NCBI RefSeq assembly: GCF_001625015.1
Contig: NZ_LVWJ02000014.1
Coordinates: 1,364,001 to 1,428,000 of the forward strand
From: Lewinella sp. 4G2
Lineage (GTDB): Bacteria; Bacteroidota; Bacteroidia; Chitinophagales; Saprospiraceae
DNA: 64,000 bases
Reading direction: 5' to 3'
Each line of letters begins with the position of its first letter. Positions within the stretch are counted from its first letter, which is position 1. The notes below the pieces were generated by a model. The model was given only the letters and a program-made list of their open reading frames with translations, made no database searches and was not told where the DNA came from. The position numbers and the translations under genes are program-made. This document shows, one piece after another, positions 47,615 through 56,272 of this stretch.

Positions 47615-48532
47615 TTAACTAAACAATGGGCTAGGGTAAGTATTCTCCGCCACCAACAGCGCAAAGGCTTCCTGTACCTTCGGCTTATCTTCCTGGTAGG
47701 TGACGCCGTACCACTTATCGTCGGAGACGAGGACTTTTACCTGGGCGGAACCGTCCTTGATCATGTTGTCCACCACTTCGGGGATGAGGTACTCGGCACG
47801 GGGGTTGTCTACGTTGGCGCGGGCGAACTCGGTGAAACCCTTTTCGATCCGGTCGAAGATGGAGGGGTGGAAACCCCAGAAATTCATACTCACGACGTCG
47901 TTATCGGCCAACTCGTACCGGTGGCCATCTTCGCCGAGGTAGGAGGGGACGCCGTTGTCGCCACGCTGAATCTTGAGGCGCTCGTTGACGTCCTTCAGTA
48001 GGTAATCCTCGGCCACTACGGCGACGCCGCGGTTGACGGTGCCGTGGTCAGAAAGCGTCCGGTGCAGGACGTAGCCGCACATGGAGAAGAGGTCGGGGCG
48101 AACGTCCGCCACCAGGAAGCCAGCCATTTGCTGGAAGCCTTTGATGCCGTAGTAATCGTCCGCGTTGATGACGGCGAAGGGTTCGTTGACGACGTCCTTC
48201 GCAACGAGCATCGCGTGGGTAGTGCCCCAGGGCTTTTCACGCTTGGTGTGGTCCACATCGTCGGGGACGTAGCTGTCCATGCCCTGGAAGGCGTACTCGA
48301 CCTTGATCTTATCGCCGAACTTGCCGTCGAACTTTTCGCGGAAGGGCGCTTCGATGTCCTTACGGATGATGAAGACCACCTTGCCGAAGCCGGCGCGGAT
48401 GGCGTCGTAGATAGAGTATTCAATAATACCCTCTTCGCTCGGGCCGACGCCGTCGATTTGTTTGAGGCCGCCGTAACGGCTGCCCATTCCGGCTGCGAGA
48501 ATAACGAGGGTTGGTTTTTGTGCTGTGTCCAT
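47615..48532 (-). CDS. Nucleotidyltransferase (sugar-phosphate type)
   Basis: The 305-residue protein has the nucleotidyltransferase fold signature LVILAAGMGSRYGGLKQIDG at the N-terminus, with EYSIYDAIRAGFGKVVFIIR and the catalytic NADDYYG metal-binding motif. It transfers a nucleotide to a sugar phosphate or a related compound. Neither substrate can be read from the sequence. The ATG at 48532 is preferred because the upstream codons do not match the family. It is convergent with the sulfurtransferase gene. Confidence 0.85.
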   Translation of the reverse strand: MDTAQKPTLVILAAGMGSRYGGLKQIDGVGPSEEGIIEYSIYDAIRAGFGKVVFIIRKDIEAPFREKFDGKFGDKIKVEYAFQGMDSYVPDDVDHTKREKPWGTTHAMLVAKDVVNEPFAVINADDYYGIKGFQQMAGFLVADVRPDLFSMCGYVLHRTLSDHGTVNRGVAVVAEDYLLKDVNERLKIQRGDNGVPSYLGEDGHRYELADNDVVSMNFWGFHPSIFDRIEKGFTEFARANVDNPRAEYLIPEVVDNMIKDGSAQVKVLVSDDKWYGVTYQEDKPKVQEAFALLVAENTYPSPLFS

Positions 48533-48616
48533 GGTTTGGTTTAAATAATGAAGGTGGTGGAGCGGTCGGAATTGCCGTCCACTCATTTGAGACCCTAATA
48601 TTAGGTAATTCCCCTC

Positions 48617-49276
48617 TTATTTGTTCTTCGCCCGGCGCTGAAATCCGTAGGCTTCCGTGTGGGCGCGGGAATAAGCGTAACCGTAGAAACCCATCAGGGA
48701 CAAAATACCCGTCGCAAAGCAGACGCCGATGGCGGTTTGGGAAAGGGGCACGAAATCCGGGTAGGTCGTCTGCCAGAGCAAGATCTCCAGTAGAATGAGC
48801 GCGGCGGAAACCAACAGGCAACAAATAAAAATGGCCCGGCCGTACTGCAGCGTTGGTGCCTGCAGACGGAATAGGCAGGCGCGCAGAAAGCGCACGTTCA
48901 GCTCCCGTTCGGGCGCCATTCGGATCAATTCCCGGGAAACGTGAACGGCTACGTCATACCGCTGCTCCCGGAAAGCGCTCGCTGCCTTTTTGAAGAGCAG
49001 GTGGTGAAATACGTCTCCCTCGATGCCTTCAACGCGGTTGATGTTATGGCGCATGCAGGTTTCGATCACGAGGTCCACCATCATGAAGTGCTGGCGGTAG
49101 GCACCGGTGGCGAAAAGAGCGTCCGCGTAGGAAACGGTGAGCTCAAAATTTTCGAGCACGTCCAGCCGGCCGATCTCCTGCTCCTTCTCCTCGTACAAAC
49201 GGATGATCCGTTGGTAGTCCCGGGGATCAACGTCCCGCAGGTGGCGGTAGAGCTGGGAGTAGTGGCGCGCTTGCAT
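48617..49276 (-). CDS. Predicted membrane protein of unknown function
   Basis: The 219-residue protein has a soluble N-terminal part (1-140) rich in helices, with repeat-like segments (VSYADALFATGAYRQHFMMV, then LFKKAASAFREQRYDVAVHVS). Two membrane helices follow (about 145-165 and 180-202), then a basic C-terminal end. The helical part has TPR-like character. I do not recognise the family. It lies on the minus strand between the GntR regulator and the nucleotidyltransferase, with gaps of about 85 bp on both sides, so it could be in one unit with either. Confidence 0.7.
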   Translation of the reverse strand: MQARHYSQLYRHLRDVDPRDYQRIIRLYEEKEQEIGRLDVLENFELTVSYADALFATGAYRQHFMMVDLVIETCMRHNINRVEGIEGDVFHHLLFKKAASAFREQRYDVAVHVSRELIRMAPERELNVRFLRACLFRLQAPTLQYGRAIFICCLLVSAALILLEILLWQTTYPDFVPLSQTAIGVCFATGILSLMGFYGYAYSRAHTEAYGFQRRAKNK

Positions 49277-49363
49277 CGGGAGTAAAAGTCGGGAAGGGAG
49301 CTTTGGGTTTGCCTGATTCCCGTCAAAAATCAGCCTAAATCGGTCGGAAACCCAAAGGGGGTG

Positions 49364-50467
49364 CTACAGACTATTTCTCAGTACCAGGTTAAAGGCATTT
49401 TCCTCGTGGGCCACCTCCTTGTTGAGGATCATCTCCGCGGCCCGGCGCCCCATGCCGGCGAAGTCGGTGGAAAGGGTAGAAATGCCGTCCAGCAAGATCT
49501 CCTTCAGCGGGCTATCGTTGTAAGAGAGGATGCCAATGTCCTTCCCCACCCGGTGGCCGGCATCCTTAACGCGCTTGATGAGGGTGACAAGGTCGGCTTC
49601 CATTAGCGTGATGTAAGCATCTCCCACCTCGATGTCGTGGTCGCTGATATCGGAAACTACGTAACCCCGGAAGCCGTGGTCGATGACGAAGCGTTGGAAG
49701 CCATTCAGGATGGCCTTGGGGTGGTAAGTATCGTGGGGGAAGATGATCTTCAGCCGGGGGTACTTCCTCAGCGGTTCAATCGCCTGGTTGAGGGCCCGCT
49801 GGATGTCTTTTTCGAAGGGTTGGTAAATCGCCGCGTAGTTGCCCTTCAGCCCGGGGATCTCCTTATCGAGGATCACCAATTTGTGCTTTGGTAATTCATT
49901 GATCAATTCCACGGCTTTTTGTTCCCCACCGTAGAAGTGGCCAATGATCACGTAGTGGGTGTGTAGCTCTCCGGCATTGAGCAGCAGATCCCGAAAAATG
50001 GGAAAAGAGTTGTTGTACACGAAGAAATCCACGATCACTTCTGGCCCGAGCGTTTCCACGAAAGCATCGTAGATCAACTTTTTGTGGGCGCTCAACTTGT
50101 TGAAGATCAGAAATACTCGCCGCTTCGTCCGCAGGTCCGCCCGGCGGATGAAGTAGCCTTTGCCCTGGACGGAATCGATCACTTGCCGTTCGCGGAGCTC
50201 CCGGTAGGCCTTTTCGACCGTCCCCCGCGCAATGTCCAGCCGGGCGCTGACGACGTTGATCGAGGGAAGCTTATCCCCGGCCTGAAAATCCCGGACTTCT
50301 ATACCGTGCACCACACTATTCACGATCTGCTGGTAGATCGGGGTGATGGAGTTGTGTTGAACTTTAATACCTAGTAGCAAGAAGCAGTATTTCGACGGTG
50401 GGGCGAGGATGCAGGGATATACCTGGCTCTTACCAACCGCGCTAACCAAAGCCGGGCGCTGTACCAT
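49364..50467 (-). CDS. GntR-family regulator with LacI-type sensor domain
   Basis: The 367-residue transcription factor has a GntR winged helix (about residues 40-110: SITPIYQQIVNSVVHGIE, then LPSINVVSARLDIARGTVEKAYRELRERQVI). A periplasmic-binding-protein-like sensor domain (about 115-367) follows, as in sugar-responsive regulators of Bacteroidota. No ATG exists nearer the HTH, so the ATG at 50467 gives an unusual extra 38 N-terminal residues; the TATCTTTG box 32 nt upstream supports it. It is about 4.2 kb from the alginate locus. A GntR protein controls alginate genes in some marine Bacteroidota, so it is a candidate regulator of that locus (inference). Confidence 0.88.
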   Translation of the reverse strand: MVQRPALVSAVGKSQVYPCILAPPSKYCFLLLGIKVQHNSITPIYQQIVNSVVHGIEVRDFQAGDKLPSINVVSARLDIARGTVEKAYRELRERQVIDSVQGKGYFIRRADLRTKRRVFLIFNKLSAHKKLIYDAFVETLGPEVIVDFFVYNNSFPIFRDLLLNAGELHTHYVIIGHFYGGEQKAVELINELPKHKLVILDKEIPGLKGNYAAIYQPFEKDIQRALNQAIEPLRKYPRLKIIFPHDTYHPKAILNGFQRFVIDHGFRGYVVSDISDHDIEVGDAYITLMEADLVTLIKRVKDAGHRVGKDIGILSYNDSPLKEILLDGISTLSTDFAGMGRRAAEMILNKEVAHEENAFNLVLRNSL

Positions 50468-50499
50468 TATTACGAAAAGAGGCCCCGGTCATTCGCCAC

Positions 50500-50507
50500 C
50501 AAAGATA
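50500..50507 (-). promoter_or_regulatory. -7 promoter box TATCTTTG for the GntR regulator
   Basis: An exact TAnnTTTG match on the minus strand, 32 nt before the ATG. Confidence 0.5.
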
Positions 50508-50686
50508 CAATGATGGTAGAGTAAATGACTCCGAATGGATACCTAAATATAGAGGGTAAAGCCAACGTTTTTGGGGTTATACCCGTGTTGAACTGACACA
50601 GAAATAATCCGGAAGTGCTCACGTAGCAGCAGCATTGGGGGTACGGAAAAAAGAAAGCAGCAGTATAGAACTATCCCCGGGCCAAG

Positions 50687-52954
50687 CTACTTATCCAGCC
50701 ACCGCAGCAATAAGGGGATCAGCAGCAGGTCACTCACCACCGCGCTCGCCAGCGTCAGGCTGATCAACAAACCAATCGTTACGCTCGGCGGATTGATGCT
50801 GAAGAGCATCACCAGAAAGCCGAAAAAGAGCACGATCGACGTCAGGACGATCGCCTTGCCCGCCTCCTTGAATGTCAGGTGAATCGCTTCCTCCACGCCC
50901 ATCCCCCGGCCCCGCGCCAGGCGGTATTTGGCCAGGAAGTGAATCGTATCGTCCACCGCAATCCCGAAAATGATGGCGAAGACGATACTGACACCGGCTT
51001 CGAGCTCAATCCCCAAAAAGCCCAGCATGGCGCCGGCCAGCAGCAAGGGCAATAGATTCGGTACGAGACTGATGAGCAACATCTTCCAACTTTTGAACAG
51101 GAAGCCCATCAGTACGCAAACGATCAAGATGGCCAGCCCTAAACCCTGCAGCAGGTTGCGCCGAATATATTCTGCGTTTTTGTCGATGATGACACCGGTG
51201 CCGGTAGCGCGCACGTCCACCAACGAGGTGTCCACGTTGGTGTTGATCCACGCGTAGGTCCGGTCCATAAACACTTTTACGCTGTCGGCGCCGAGGTCGC
51301 CGAAACGGCTGGTGATCCGGGCTTTGGTGCGGTCCTCGTTCATCAGCACGTTGAGGTTGCCGGGCGGTATCTGCTTGGCCAGGCGCTGGTATTTGCGGTA
51401 GGTCGCCTCGTCCTCCGGCAGGTCGTAGGCATCCGGCCGGTTGTTGTTGAACATCTGGTTGATGCTCCGGTAAACGGTCGTAATGCTGGCCGTACTCTGC
51501 ACCTGTGGGAACTGCTTAATGTAGTCCTCGATCTTCCCGATCTGGGTCATCACCTCGAAGTCGGTGATCTTCGCCGAGTCCTTCGCGGTGATCGCCATTT
51601 CGAAGGGCCGGAAGCCGGATAGCTCGCGCTCGAAGAACAGAAAGTCCGCCGTGATCTTTTTCCCTCGCGGCAGCGCCGATTCAATCCGGTAGTTCGTCGT
51701 CACCATACTGATTCCCACCGCGCAGAGGATGGCCACCACTACCGCGCCAATTTTGATCTTCTGGGCGCTGACGCGGGTGAATTGGTAGGACCGTTCCAGT
51801 AGGCGATCCCAAAAGGCTTGCTGTCGCCCAATCTTAACGATCTGGTCCACACTGAGGTAGGACAACAACGACGTGGTAAACAGAATCACCGTCACGAACG
51901 CGACTAGAACTCCCAGGGCGGCGTTGATGCCGAAATCACGAATGGGGTCCACCCGGCTCGTCAGCAAAGTCGCAAACCCGACGGCCGTAGTGAGGGAGGT
52001 CAACAAAGTCGCCAACCCAATTTCCTTGATGGTGATCCGGATGGCCGTTTCCTTGTCCTTACCAGCCCGCAATTCATCGATGTACTTCGACATGATGTGG
52101 ATGACATCCGACGTACCGACGATGATCATCAGCACCGGGTAAAGGGCGGCGATCGCATTCAACTCCCGCCCCAGCAAACCTAGGATGCCCAGGAACAGGA
52201 CGAGCCCTAAAGCAATACTCACCAGCGAAACCAGGATCCCCAACGGCCGGCGGAACAACAGGAACATGATGATGGTCACCAACACTCCGGAAATGAGGGC
52301 CGACACCACGACCTCCCGCACCTGGGTAGCCACCATCTCCTGCTGGAAGTTGGCGGCGCCGAGGTAGTGGTAATCCACAAAGTCGTACTGGTCCATCAGC
52401 CCCTGGACGGACGCCATGAGTGCCTTCGCCTTATCGAGGCTACTGGCCACATCGACGTCCTCCGCATTGAGGTTGATGAGACTCTGGGTCTTCAGCAGAA
52501 CGACGAGTGCCGTCGCGTCCTTATTAATAAGGTTATTGACGAACCGCTCGTCGGCCATGATCCGGGCGCTATCCGCCGCGAACCGGGCCGGCTCGTTGAG
52601 GTGAATGGCGGGGATGGTCGTCACCGCAAAGGGCGTCTTCAACGGGTAACTAAAGGTCGTCAGGGATTGGACGCCTTCGATCATCTCCAATTCCCGGGCC
52701 TCGAGGGCAAAGGAATGGGCCTGGTTCAGAAACGTAGAGTCAAAGACCCCGTCCGGATTTTCGAGGGCAACGAGCAGAAAATTGTCGTCTCCCTCAAACT
52801 CCTCCACGAATTCCAGGAAAAAGGCCAGGTCGTCATCCCCCCGCGGAAAGAACTGGGAAAAATCAAACGTAAACTTCAGCTGGAAGCAACCGTAGACGGC
52901 CGCGACGAAGAAGAAAGCAAAACTGATGAGGACGGGGAGGCGGTACTTGCGCAT
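50687..52954 (-). CDS. RND superfamily (MMPL/SSD-type) transporter
   Basis: The 755-residue inner-membrane protein has 12 predicted helices in two similar halves, each with a large periplasmic loop. The second half of each membrane block has the RND/SSD helix pattern (SALISGVLVTIIMFLLFRRP, IVGTSDVIHIMSKYIDELR; VFAIIFGIAVDDTIHFLAKYR). The two acidic stretches GTSDVIH and AVDDTIH are in the transmembrane proton-relay position. MMPL-type proteins export lipids or other hydrophobic molecules. The substrate and partners are unknown. It stands alone, divided from pdxA by a strong hairpin. Confidence 0.87.
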   Translation of the reverse strand: MRKYRLPVLISFAFFFVAAVYGCFQLKFTFDFSQFFPRGDDDLAFFLEFVEEFEGDDNFLLVALENPDGVFDSTFLNQAHSFALEARELEMIEGVQSLTTFSYPLKTPFAVTTIPAIHLNEPARFAADSARIMADERFVNNLINKDATALVVLLKTQSLINLNAEDVDVASSLDKAKALMASVQGLMDQYDFVDYHYLGAANFQQEMVATQVREVVVSALISGVLVTIIMFLLFRRPLGILVSLVSIALGLVLFLGILGLLGRELNAIAALYPVLMIIVGTSDVIHIMSKYIDELRAGKDKETAIRITIKEIGLATLLTSLTTAVGFATLLTSRVDPIRDFGINAALGVLVAFVTVILFTTSLLSYLSVDQIVKIGRQQAFWDRLLERSYQFTRVSAQKIKIGAVVVAILCAVGISMVTTNYRIESALPRGKKITADFLFFERELSGFRPFEMAITAKDSAKITDFEVMTQIGKIEDYIKQFPQVQSTASITTVYRSINQMFNNNRPDAYDLPEDEATYRKYQRLAKQIPPGNLNVLMNEDRTKARITSRFGDLGADSVKVFMDRTYAWINTNVDTSLVDVRATGTGVIIDKNAEYIRRNLLQGLGLAILIVCVLMGFLFKSWKMLLISLVPNLLPLLLAGAMLGFLGIELEAGVSIVFAIIFGIAVDDTIHFLAKYRLARGRGMGVEEAIHLTFKEAGKAIVLTSIVLFFGFLVMLFSINPPSVTIGLLISLTLASAVVSDLLLIPLLLRWLDK

Positions 52955-53009
52955 TGGCGGAGGGGCGGATGGTGCATTAGCTTCGCTGCTACTGCGTGGT
53001 GGTATTTTG

Positions 53010-53051
53010 GTGCTTTGGGCTGCCGCTGTTACCTGCGGCAGCCCAAAGCAC
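53010..53051. repeat. Perfect 17-bp inverted repeat between pdxA and the RND gene
   Basis: Arms 53010-53026 and 53035-53051 pair perfectly with an 8-nt loop (TGTTACCT). The right half contains ACCTGCGGCAGC, like the core of the 17-bp dispersed repeat. It may terminate pdxA; no strong T-run follows on the minus strand. Confidence 0.75.
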
Positions 53052-53148
53052 TAAAGGACCAACGAACCCAAAGAGATAGTTTTTTAGACAAAGCCCGGTG
53101 CTCCAAAAGGTTCCAGAGAACAGAGCTAACGCAGAAATTTTTACCTTC

Positions 53149-54276
53149 CTAAGACCGTGGCTTCCCCGAGCGGGCGCCCTTCCTTGGGCCACCCTTTCCG
53201 CCGCCTTTGCCACCTTCGCCGCGGGGGCGTTTTTTGTAGACCAGGTGCATCCGGCTTTCCAGTGGGTTGGCGGCGTCTTCTTCGTGGCGGGCCCGGTGCT
53301 GAAAGGCTTCGTGAGCGCGGAAGAGGGCGGCGATGAAGGAGGCCGGGTTGGCTTCGTCCTTTCCCACCAGGTCGTAGGCGGTGCCGTGGTCGGGGCTCGT
53401 CCGAATGGCGGGCAGGCCGGCCGTGTAGTTGACGCCCTTACCGAAGCTGAGGGCTTTAAAAGGGATCAATCCTTGGTCGTGATACATGGCCAGGACGCCG
53501 TCGAAGTCGTGTTGCTTGCCGGCACCGAAGAATCCATCGGCGGGGAAGGGGCCCATGGCGAGAATGCCTTCCTTCTTGGCGGCCTCCACGGCGGGGCGGA
53601 CGACCTTAATGTCCTCCATCCCGATCTTACCGTTGTCGCCGGCGTGGGGGTTAAGGCCGAGCACGGCGATGACGGGGCGCTGGAGCCCGAAGTCCGACCG
53701 CAGCGCGGCGTCCATGATCTTTAGTTTGTCGACGATGGCCTTCTTCGTCACTTTGGCGGCCACCTCCGCTACGGGGATGTGGTTGGTGACGACGCCGACG
53801 CGCAGTTCGTTCGTCACCAGGAACATCAGGCTTTCTTCGGCTCCGAGGCGTTCGGTCAGCATTTCGGTGTGGCCGGGGTAGGGGAAGCCTTCCTTGGGCA
53901 TCACCGATTTATTGATGGGGGCGGTGACGAGGCCGTCGATGTTGCCCTCCTTGAGGTCTTCCACGGCCTGCTCGAGGGCGAGAGCGGCGGCGCGGCCTCC
54001 GGTTTCGGTGGGTTCGCCGGGGTTCAGTTCGAAATCTTCGGGGAAGGCCAGCACCAGGTTGACCCGTCCGTCCTCAGCCGCTTCGGCGGAGTCGACGACG
54101 GTATAGGAAAAGGCTTCGGCGGCCTCTCCCTGGTAACTCTTCAACGTTGCTTCCGAGGCGTAGATGACGGGGGTGATCATGTCGAGGATACCCTCCCGTA
54201 CGAGTGATTTGATCACCACCTCCGGCCCGATGCCGTTGGGGTCGCCGATGGAGATGCCGATTTGTAATGGAGTCAT
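53149..54276 (-). CDS. pdxA: 4-hydroxythreonine-4-phosphate dehydrogenase
   Basis: The 375-residue enzyme is a metal-dependent NAD(P) oxidoreductase of vitamin B6 synthesis. The N-terminus MTPLQIGISIGDPNGIGPEV and the motif VTAPINKSVM are family features. The metal His residues lie in PGHTEML and NPHAGDNGKIG, and the C-terminal MYHDQGLIPFKAL and TSPDHGTAYD are present. After the enzyme the protein adds a tail rich in Lys, Arg and Gly (from KKRPRGEG to the end). The ATG at 54276 follows a TACCTTCG box by 4 nt; 33 upstream in-frame codons run into a repeat and are rejected. Confidence 0.95.
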   Translation of the reverse strand: MTPLQIGISIGDPNGIGPEVVIKSLVREGILDMITPVIYASEATLKSYQGEAAEAFSYTVVDSAEAAEDGRVNLVLAFPEDFELNPGEPTETGGRAAALALEQAVEDLKEGNIDGLVTAPINKSVMPKEGFPYPGHTEMLTERLGAEESLMFLVTNELRVGVVTNHIPVAEVAAKVTKKAIVDKLKIMDAALRSDFGLQRPVIAVLGLNPHAGDNGKIGMEDIKVVRPAVEAAKKEGILAMGPFPADGFFGAGKQHDFDGVLAMYHDQGLIPFKALSFGKGVNYTAGLPAIRTSPDHGTAYDLVGKDEANPASFIAALFRAHEAFQHRARHEEDAANPLESRMHLVYKKRPRGEGGKGGGKGGPRKGARSGKPRS

Positions 54277-54280
54277 GGGG

Positions 54281-54288
54281 CGAAGGTA
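54281..54288 (-). promoter_or_regulatory. -7 promoter box TACCTTCG for pdxA
   Basis: A minus-strand variant of TAnnTTTG 4 nt before the ATG; a leaderless transcript is predicted. Confidence 0.5.
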
Positions 54289-54340
54289 GGGAAATGGGGG
54301 CGAGGATGGTTTGATATGGTATAACCGGGAACGATGAATG

Positions 54341-54504
54341 AACGAAAACGAGGGTGGTCGGCACGTCCATGACAAACGAAAACGAGGGCCTCCCGCACGT
54401 CCTGCGGACGATTGGTCGAACCCTCGCTACGATAGACGCCCCTCCAGGGCTAGCCCCAGCGGGGCGTCTATTGTAGCGAGGGGATGATTCCCCTCGTTTT
54501 CGTT
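54341..54504. repeat. AACGAAAACGAGGG repeat cluster with nested large inverted repeat
   Basis: AACGAAAACGAGGG occurs at 54341-54354 and 54375-54388, and its inverse CCCTCGTTTTCGTT at 54491-54504. Inside them, arms 54421-54442 and 54461-54482 pair over 22 bp with one G-T position, around a loop holding GGGCTAGCCC. Direct copies of the left part recur at 63.92-64.0 kb, beyond the alginate locus. Confidence 0.8.
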
Positions 54505-54609
54505 AATTCCCTAGTTTTCGTTAACCCCCTCATTTTACAATCCCCTCCCACACAAAATTCAACCCCGTCCACATTCATATAGCCCATTTTTCCTCAATCC
54601 CAAACCCCG

Positions 54610-54626
54610 GCACCTGCGGCAGCGCC
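54610..54626 (+). repeat. 17-bp dispersed repeat, short form, intergenic
   Basis: A perfect GCACCTGCGGCAGCGCC, followed by CGCC, about 100 bp upstream of the alginate-locus operators. Confidence 0.8.
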
Positions 54627-54709
54627 CGCCTGCTGAAAAACCTGGGACCATTCAATAGGAGGCCGTGCTTTAGTTGGCGCTGACGCGGGTGCTATGGAAA
54701 GAAAGTTAA

Positions 54710-54750
54710 TTGGTTGACCAAAGATTGGTTGACCAATATTTGGTTGACCA
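54710..54750 (+). promoter_or_regulatory. Three 15-bp-spaced operator sites, TTGGTTGACCA
   Basis: TTGGTTGACCA occurs at 54710, 54725 and 54740. The first two extend to TTGGTTGACCAA, an imperfect palindrome (TTGGT-nn-ACCAA). The last overlaps the -33 region of the promoter. A regulator bound here would likely repress the alginate genes. Confidence 0.75.
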
Positions 54751-54769
54751 CTTTATCCGTGTAACTTTG
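54745..54769 (+). promoter_or_regulatory. Promoter of the alginate locus (TTG, 14-nt gap, TAACTTTG)
   Basis: TAACTTTG at 54762-54769 matches TAnnTTTG, and TTG at 54745-54747 is a plausible -33 element. Transcription would begin near 54776, leaving a leader of about 140 nt before the PKD-lipoprotein ATG. Confidence 0.7.
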
Positions 54770-54916
54770 TACGGTCTTGACCGGTGGAGCCCGTACGTTG
54801 TCCCTAACCTTTGAATCTATGGATTGGCGGGCTTCCGTTTGCCGGCGTACCCCGCGCGGCGGTCGGAGACTTTCACCTTATAGTATACTTAGTCGTTCAA
54901 CTTAAATTAGACAAAT

Positions 54917-55966
54917 ATGAAGTCGATTTTGCAAAACTTTTACCTGCTGGCTGCCCTCATGCTGCCGGTAGTCATGATCACCTCCTGTGGGGATGATGAT
55001 GACGGTGGTGGCCCCGTTCCACCCGATCCCTCCAGCGTAGTTGCCAGTTTCTCCTCCCAAGTAGATGCGGACAACTCCCTTACCTACAACTTTACCAACA
55101 GTTCCGTCGTAAACGGCATCACTGATCGCTCCTTCTCCTCTTCCTGGGACTTTGGCGGCGACGGCACTTCTACGGATGAGAACCCAACCTACACCTTCTC
55201 CGATGAGGGTACCTTCACCGTGACGCTGACCGTGACGGCTGCTGATGGCGTTAGCGAATCCGCTTCAGAAACCATTGAGGTTACCGCACCCAAGAACCGT
55301 TACGCTGTCGTAACCGACACGCAGGACGACGACACCGGCGAACTGCGTTTGGCGCTGGAAGACTCAATCATGACCGGCCGAATCACCTTCATGTACCGCG
55401 TAGCCGCTGGCCCCGTGGATATGGATATCCAAGATGCCTTCATCAACGTAGCGGGTAACTCTACTACGGGTGACTTCGCCCTGGTTGAAGTCCGCCTGAA
55501 GGACAACGCCATGCACGCTTTCCGTGAAGGCGCTTCCGATGATGCCATCGCCGCGGCCAACTTCCCCGAAGGTATGGCTGACGTTTGGGCTCCAGTTGAG
55601 ATCAGCTGGGCTGCTGACGGAACGAACGCACCGACTTACAGCGTAAGCATCAACGGCCAGTCCGTAATTACGGACGCCATCAGTACCACCAACGGTGGTG
55701 CCGGCGACGTAGATGGTCACCTGTTAGCCGTTAAGGACGGTGTCCACAACCTTCAGTGGAAGTACGCCGGTAACTCTGCCGTAAACGACGGAGTCTACCA
55801 CGTGGACGACATCGTGATCTACTCCTCAGATTCCGGTACGGAAACCATCGTATTTGAAGACGACTTCCAGGGCCGCACCGCCGGTGACAACCTGGATTCC
55901 GAAGAGAACGAAGACTCTCCCTACCACCCCAACAGCACGGACGTAAGCGTAGGGGAGGACCAGTAA
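54917..55966 (+). CDS. PKD-domain surface lipoprotein of the alginate locus
   Basis: The 349-residue protein has a lipoprotein signal with Cys24 (MITSC), then an Asp-rich spacer (GDDDD) like surface-exported lipoproteins. A PKD domain (about 40-125) ends in the WDFGGDG and YTFSDEGTFTVTLTV motifs. A second beta domain (about 130-330) has no family I recognise and ends in a DDFQGRTAGD-type segment. Such proteins in Sus-type loci bind the polysaccharide at the cell surface. The gene is the first of the locus and follows the operator and promoter sites; a terminator lies after it. Confidence 0.82.
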   Translation: MKSILQNFYLLAALMLPVVMITSCGDDDDGGGPVPPDPSSVVASFSSQVDADNSLTYNFTNSSVVNGITDRSFSSSWDFGGDGTSTDENPTYTFSDEGTFTVTLTVTAADGVSESASETIEVTAPKNRYAVVTDTQDDDTGELRLALEDSIMTGRITFMYRVAAGPVDMDIQDAFINVAGNSTTGDFALVEVRLKDNAMHAFREGASDDAIAAANFPEGMADVWAPVEISWAADGTNAPTYSVSINGQSVITDAISTTNGGAGDVDGHLLAVKDGVHNLQWKYAGNSAVNDGVYHVDDIVIYSSDSGTETIVFEDDFQGRTAGDNLDSEENEDSPYHPNSTDVSVGEDQ

Positions 55967-56023
55967 TTTGCCATAGAACCCACGGGACACCAAGTGATGG
56001 AACGTAGGTTCCAGTTACTCAAA

Positions 56024-56055
56024 GAAGAGGAGTGTCCGTCCCGGCACTCCTCTTC
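56024..56055 (+). terminator. Hairpin after the PKD lipoprotein gene
   Basis: Arms GAAGAGGAGTG and CACTCCTCTTC are followed by TATTTTA. The stem may reduce read-through so that susC is expressed at a different level. The rest of the 300-bp gap has no gene. Confidence 0.8.
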
Positions 56056-56272
56056 TATTTTACTTCCCGCGGGGGTGAACGCTCCCCCCAAAAAAGCAGC
56101 GTCCTTAACAGTCGATCATTCGTGGGCCACCGACCTAGCGTGGCTGCGAACTCTTACACCGCTTCCGGCGAGTACTCCGCCAAGATTCCCTGCCCCAATC
56201 GATTGCGGAGCAGTTTAGGTGCTTAATCAGCACTGGGTAGCCGTGTACACTTTCACTTTCAAATTAATCTTG

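Noticed and set aside
51661-51680. CGCGGCAGCGCCGAT in the RND gene
   Set aside because: It shares only 11-12 bases with the repeat and encodes a plausible native segment (ESALPRGKK). I could not call it an insertion.
52989-53213. Open frame on the minus strand between pdxA and the RND gene
   Set aside because: It runs across the perfect palindrome and has no family-like sequence; it overlaps the pdxA end.
54710-54750. Short regular repeats that might be a CRISPR array
   Set aside because: The 11-bp units at 15-bp steps leave 4-nt gaps, far too short for spacers, and no cas genes are near. They fit operators.
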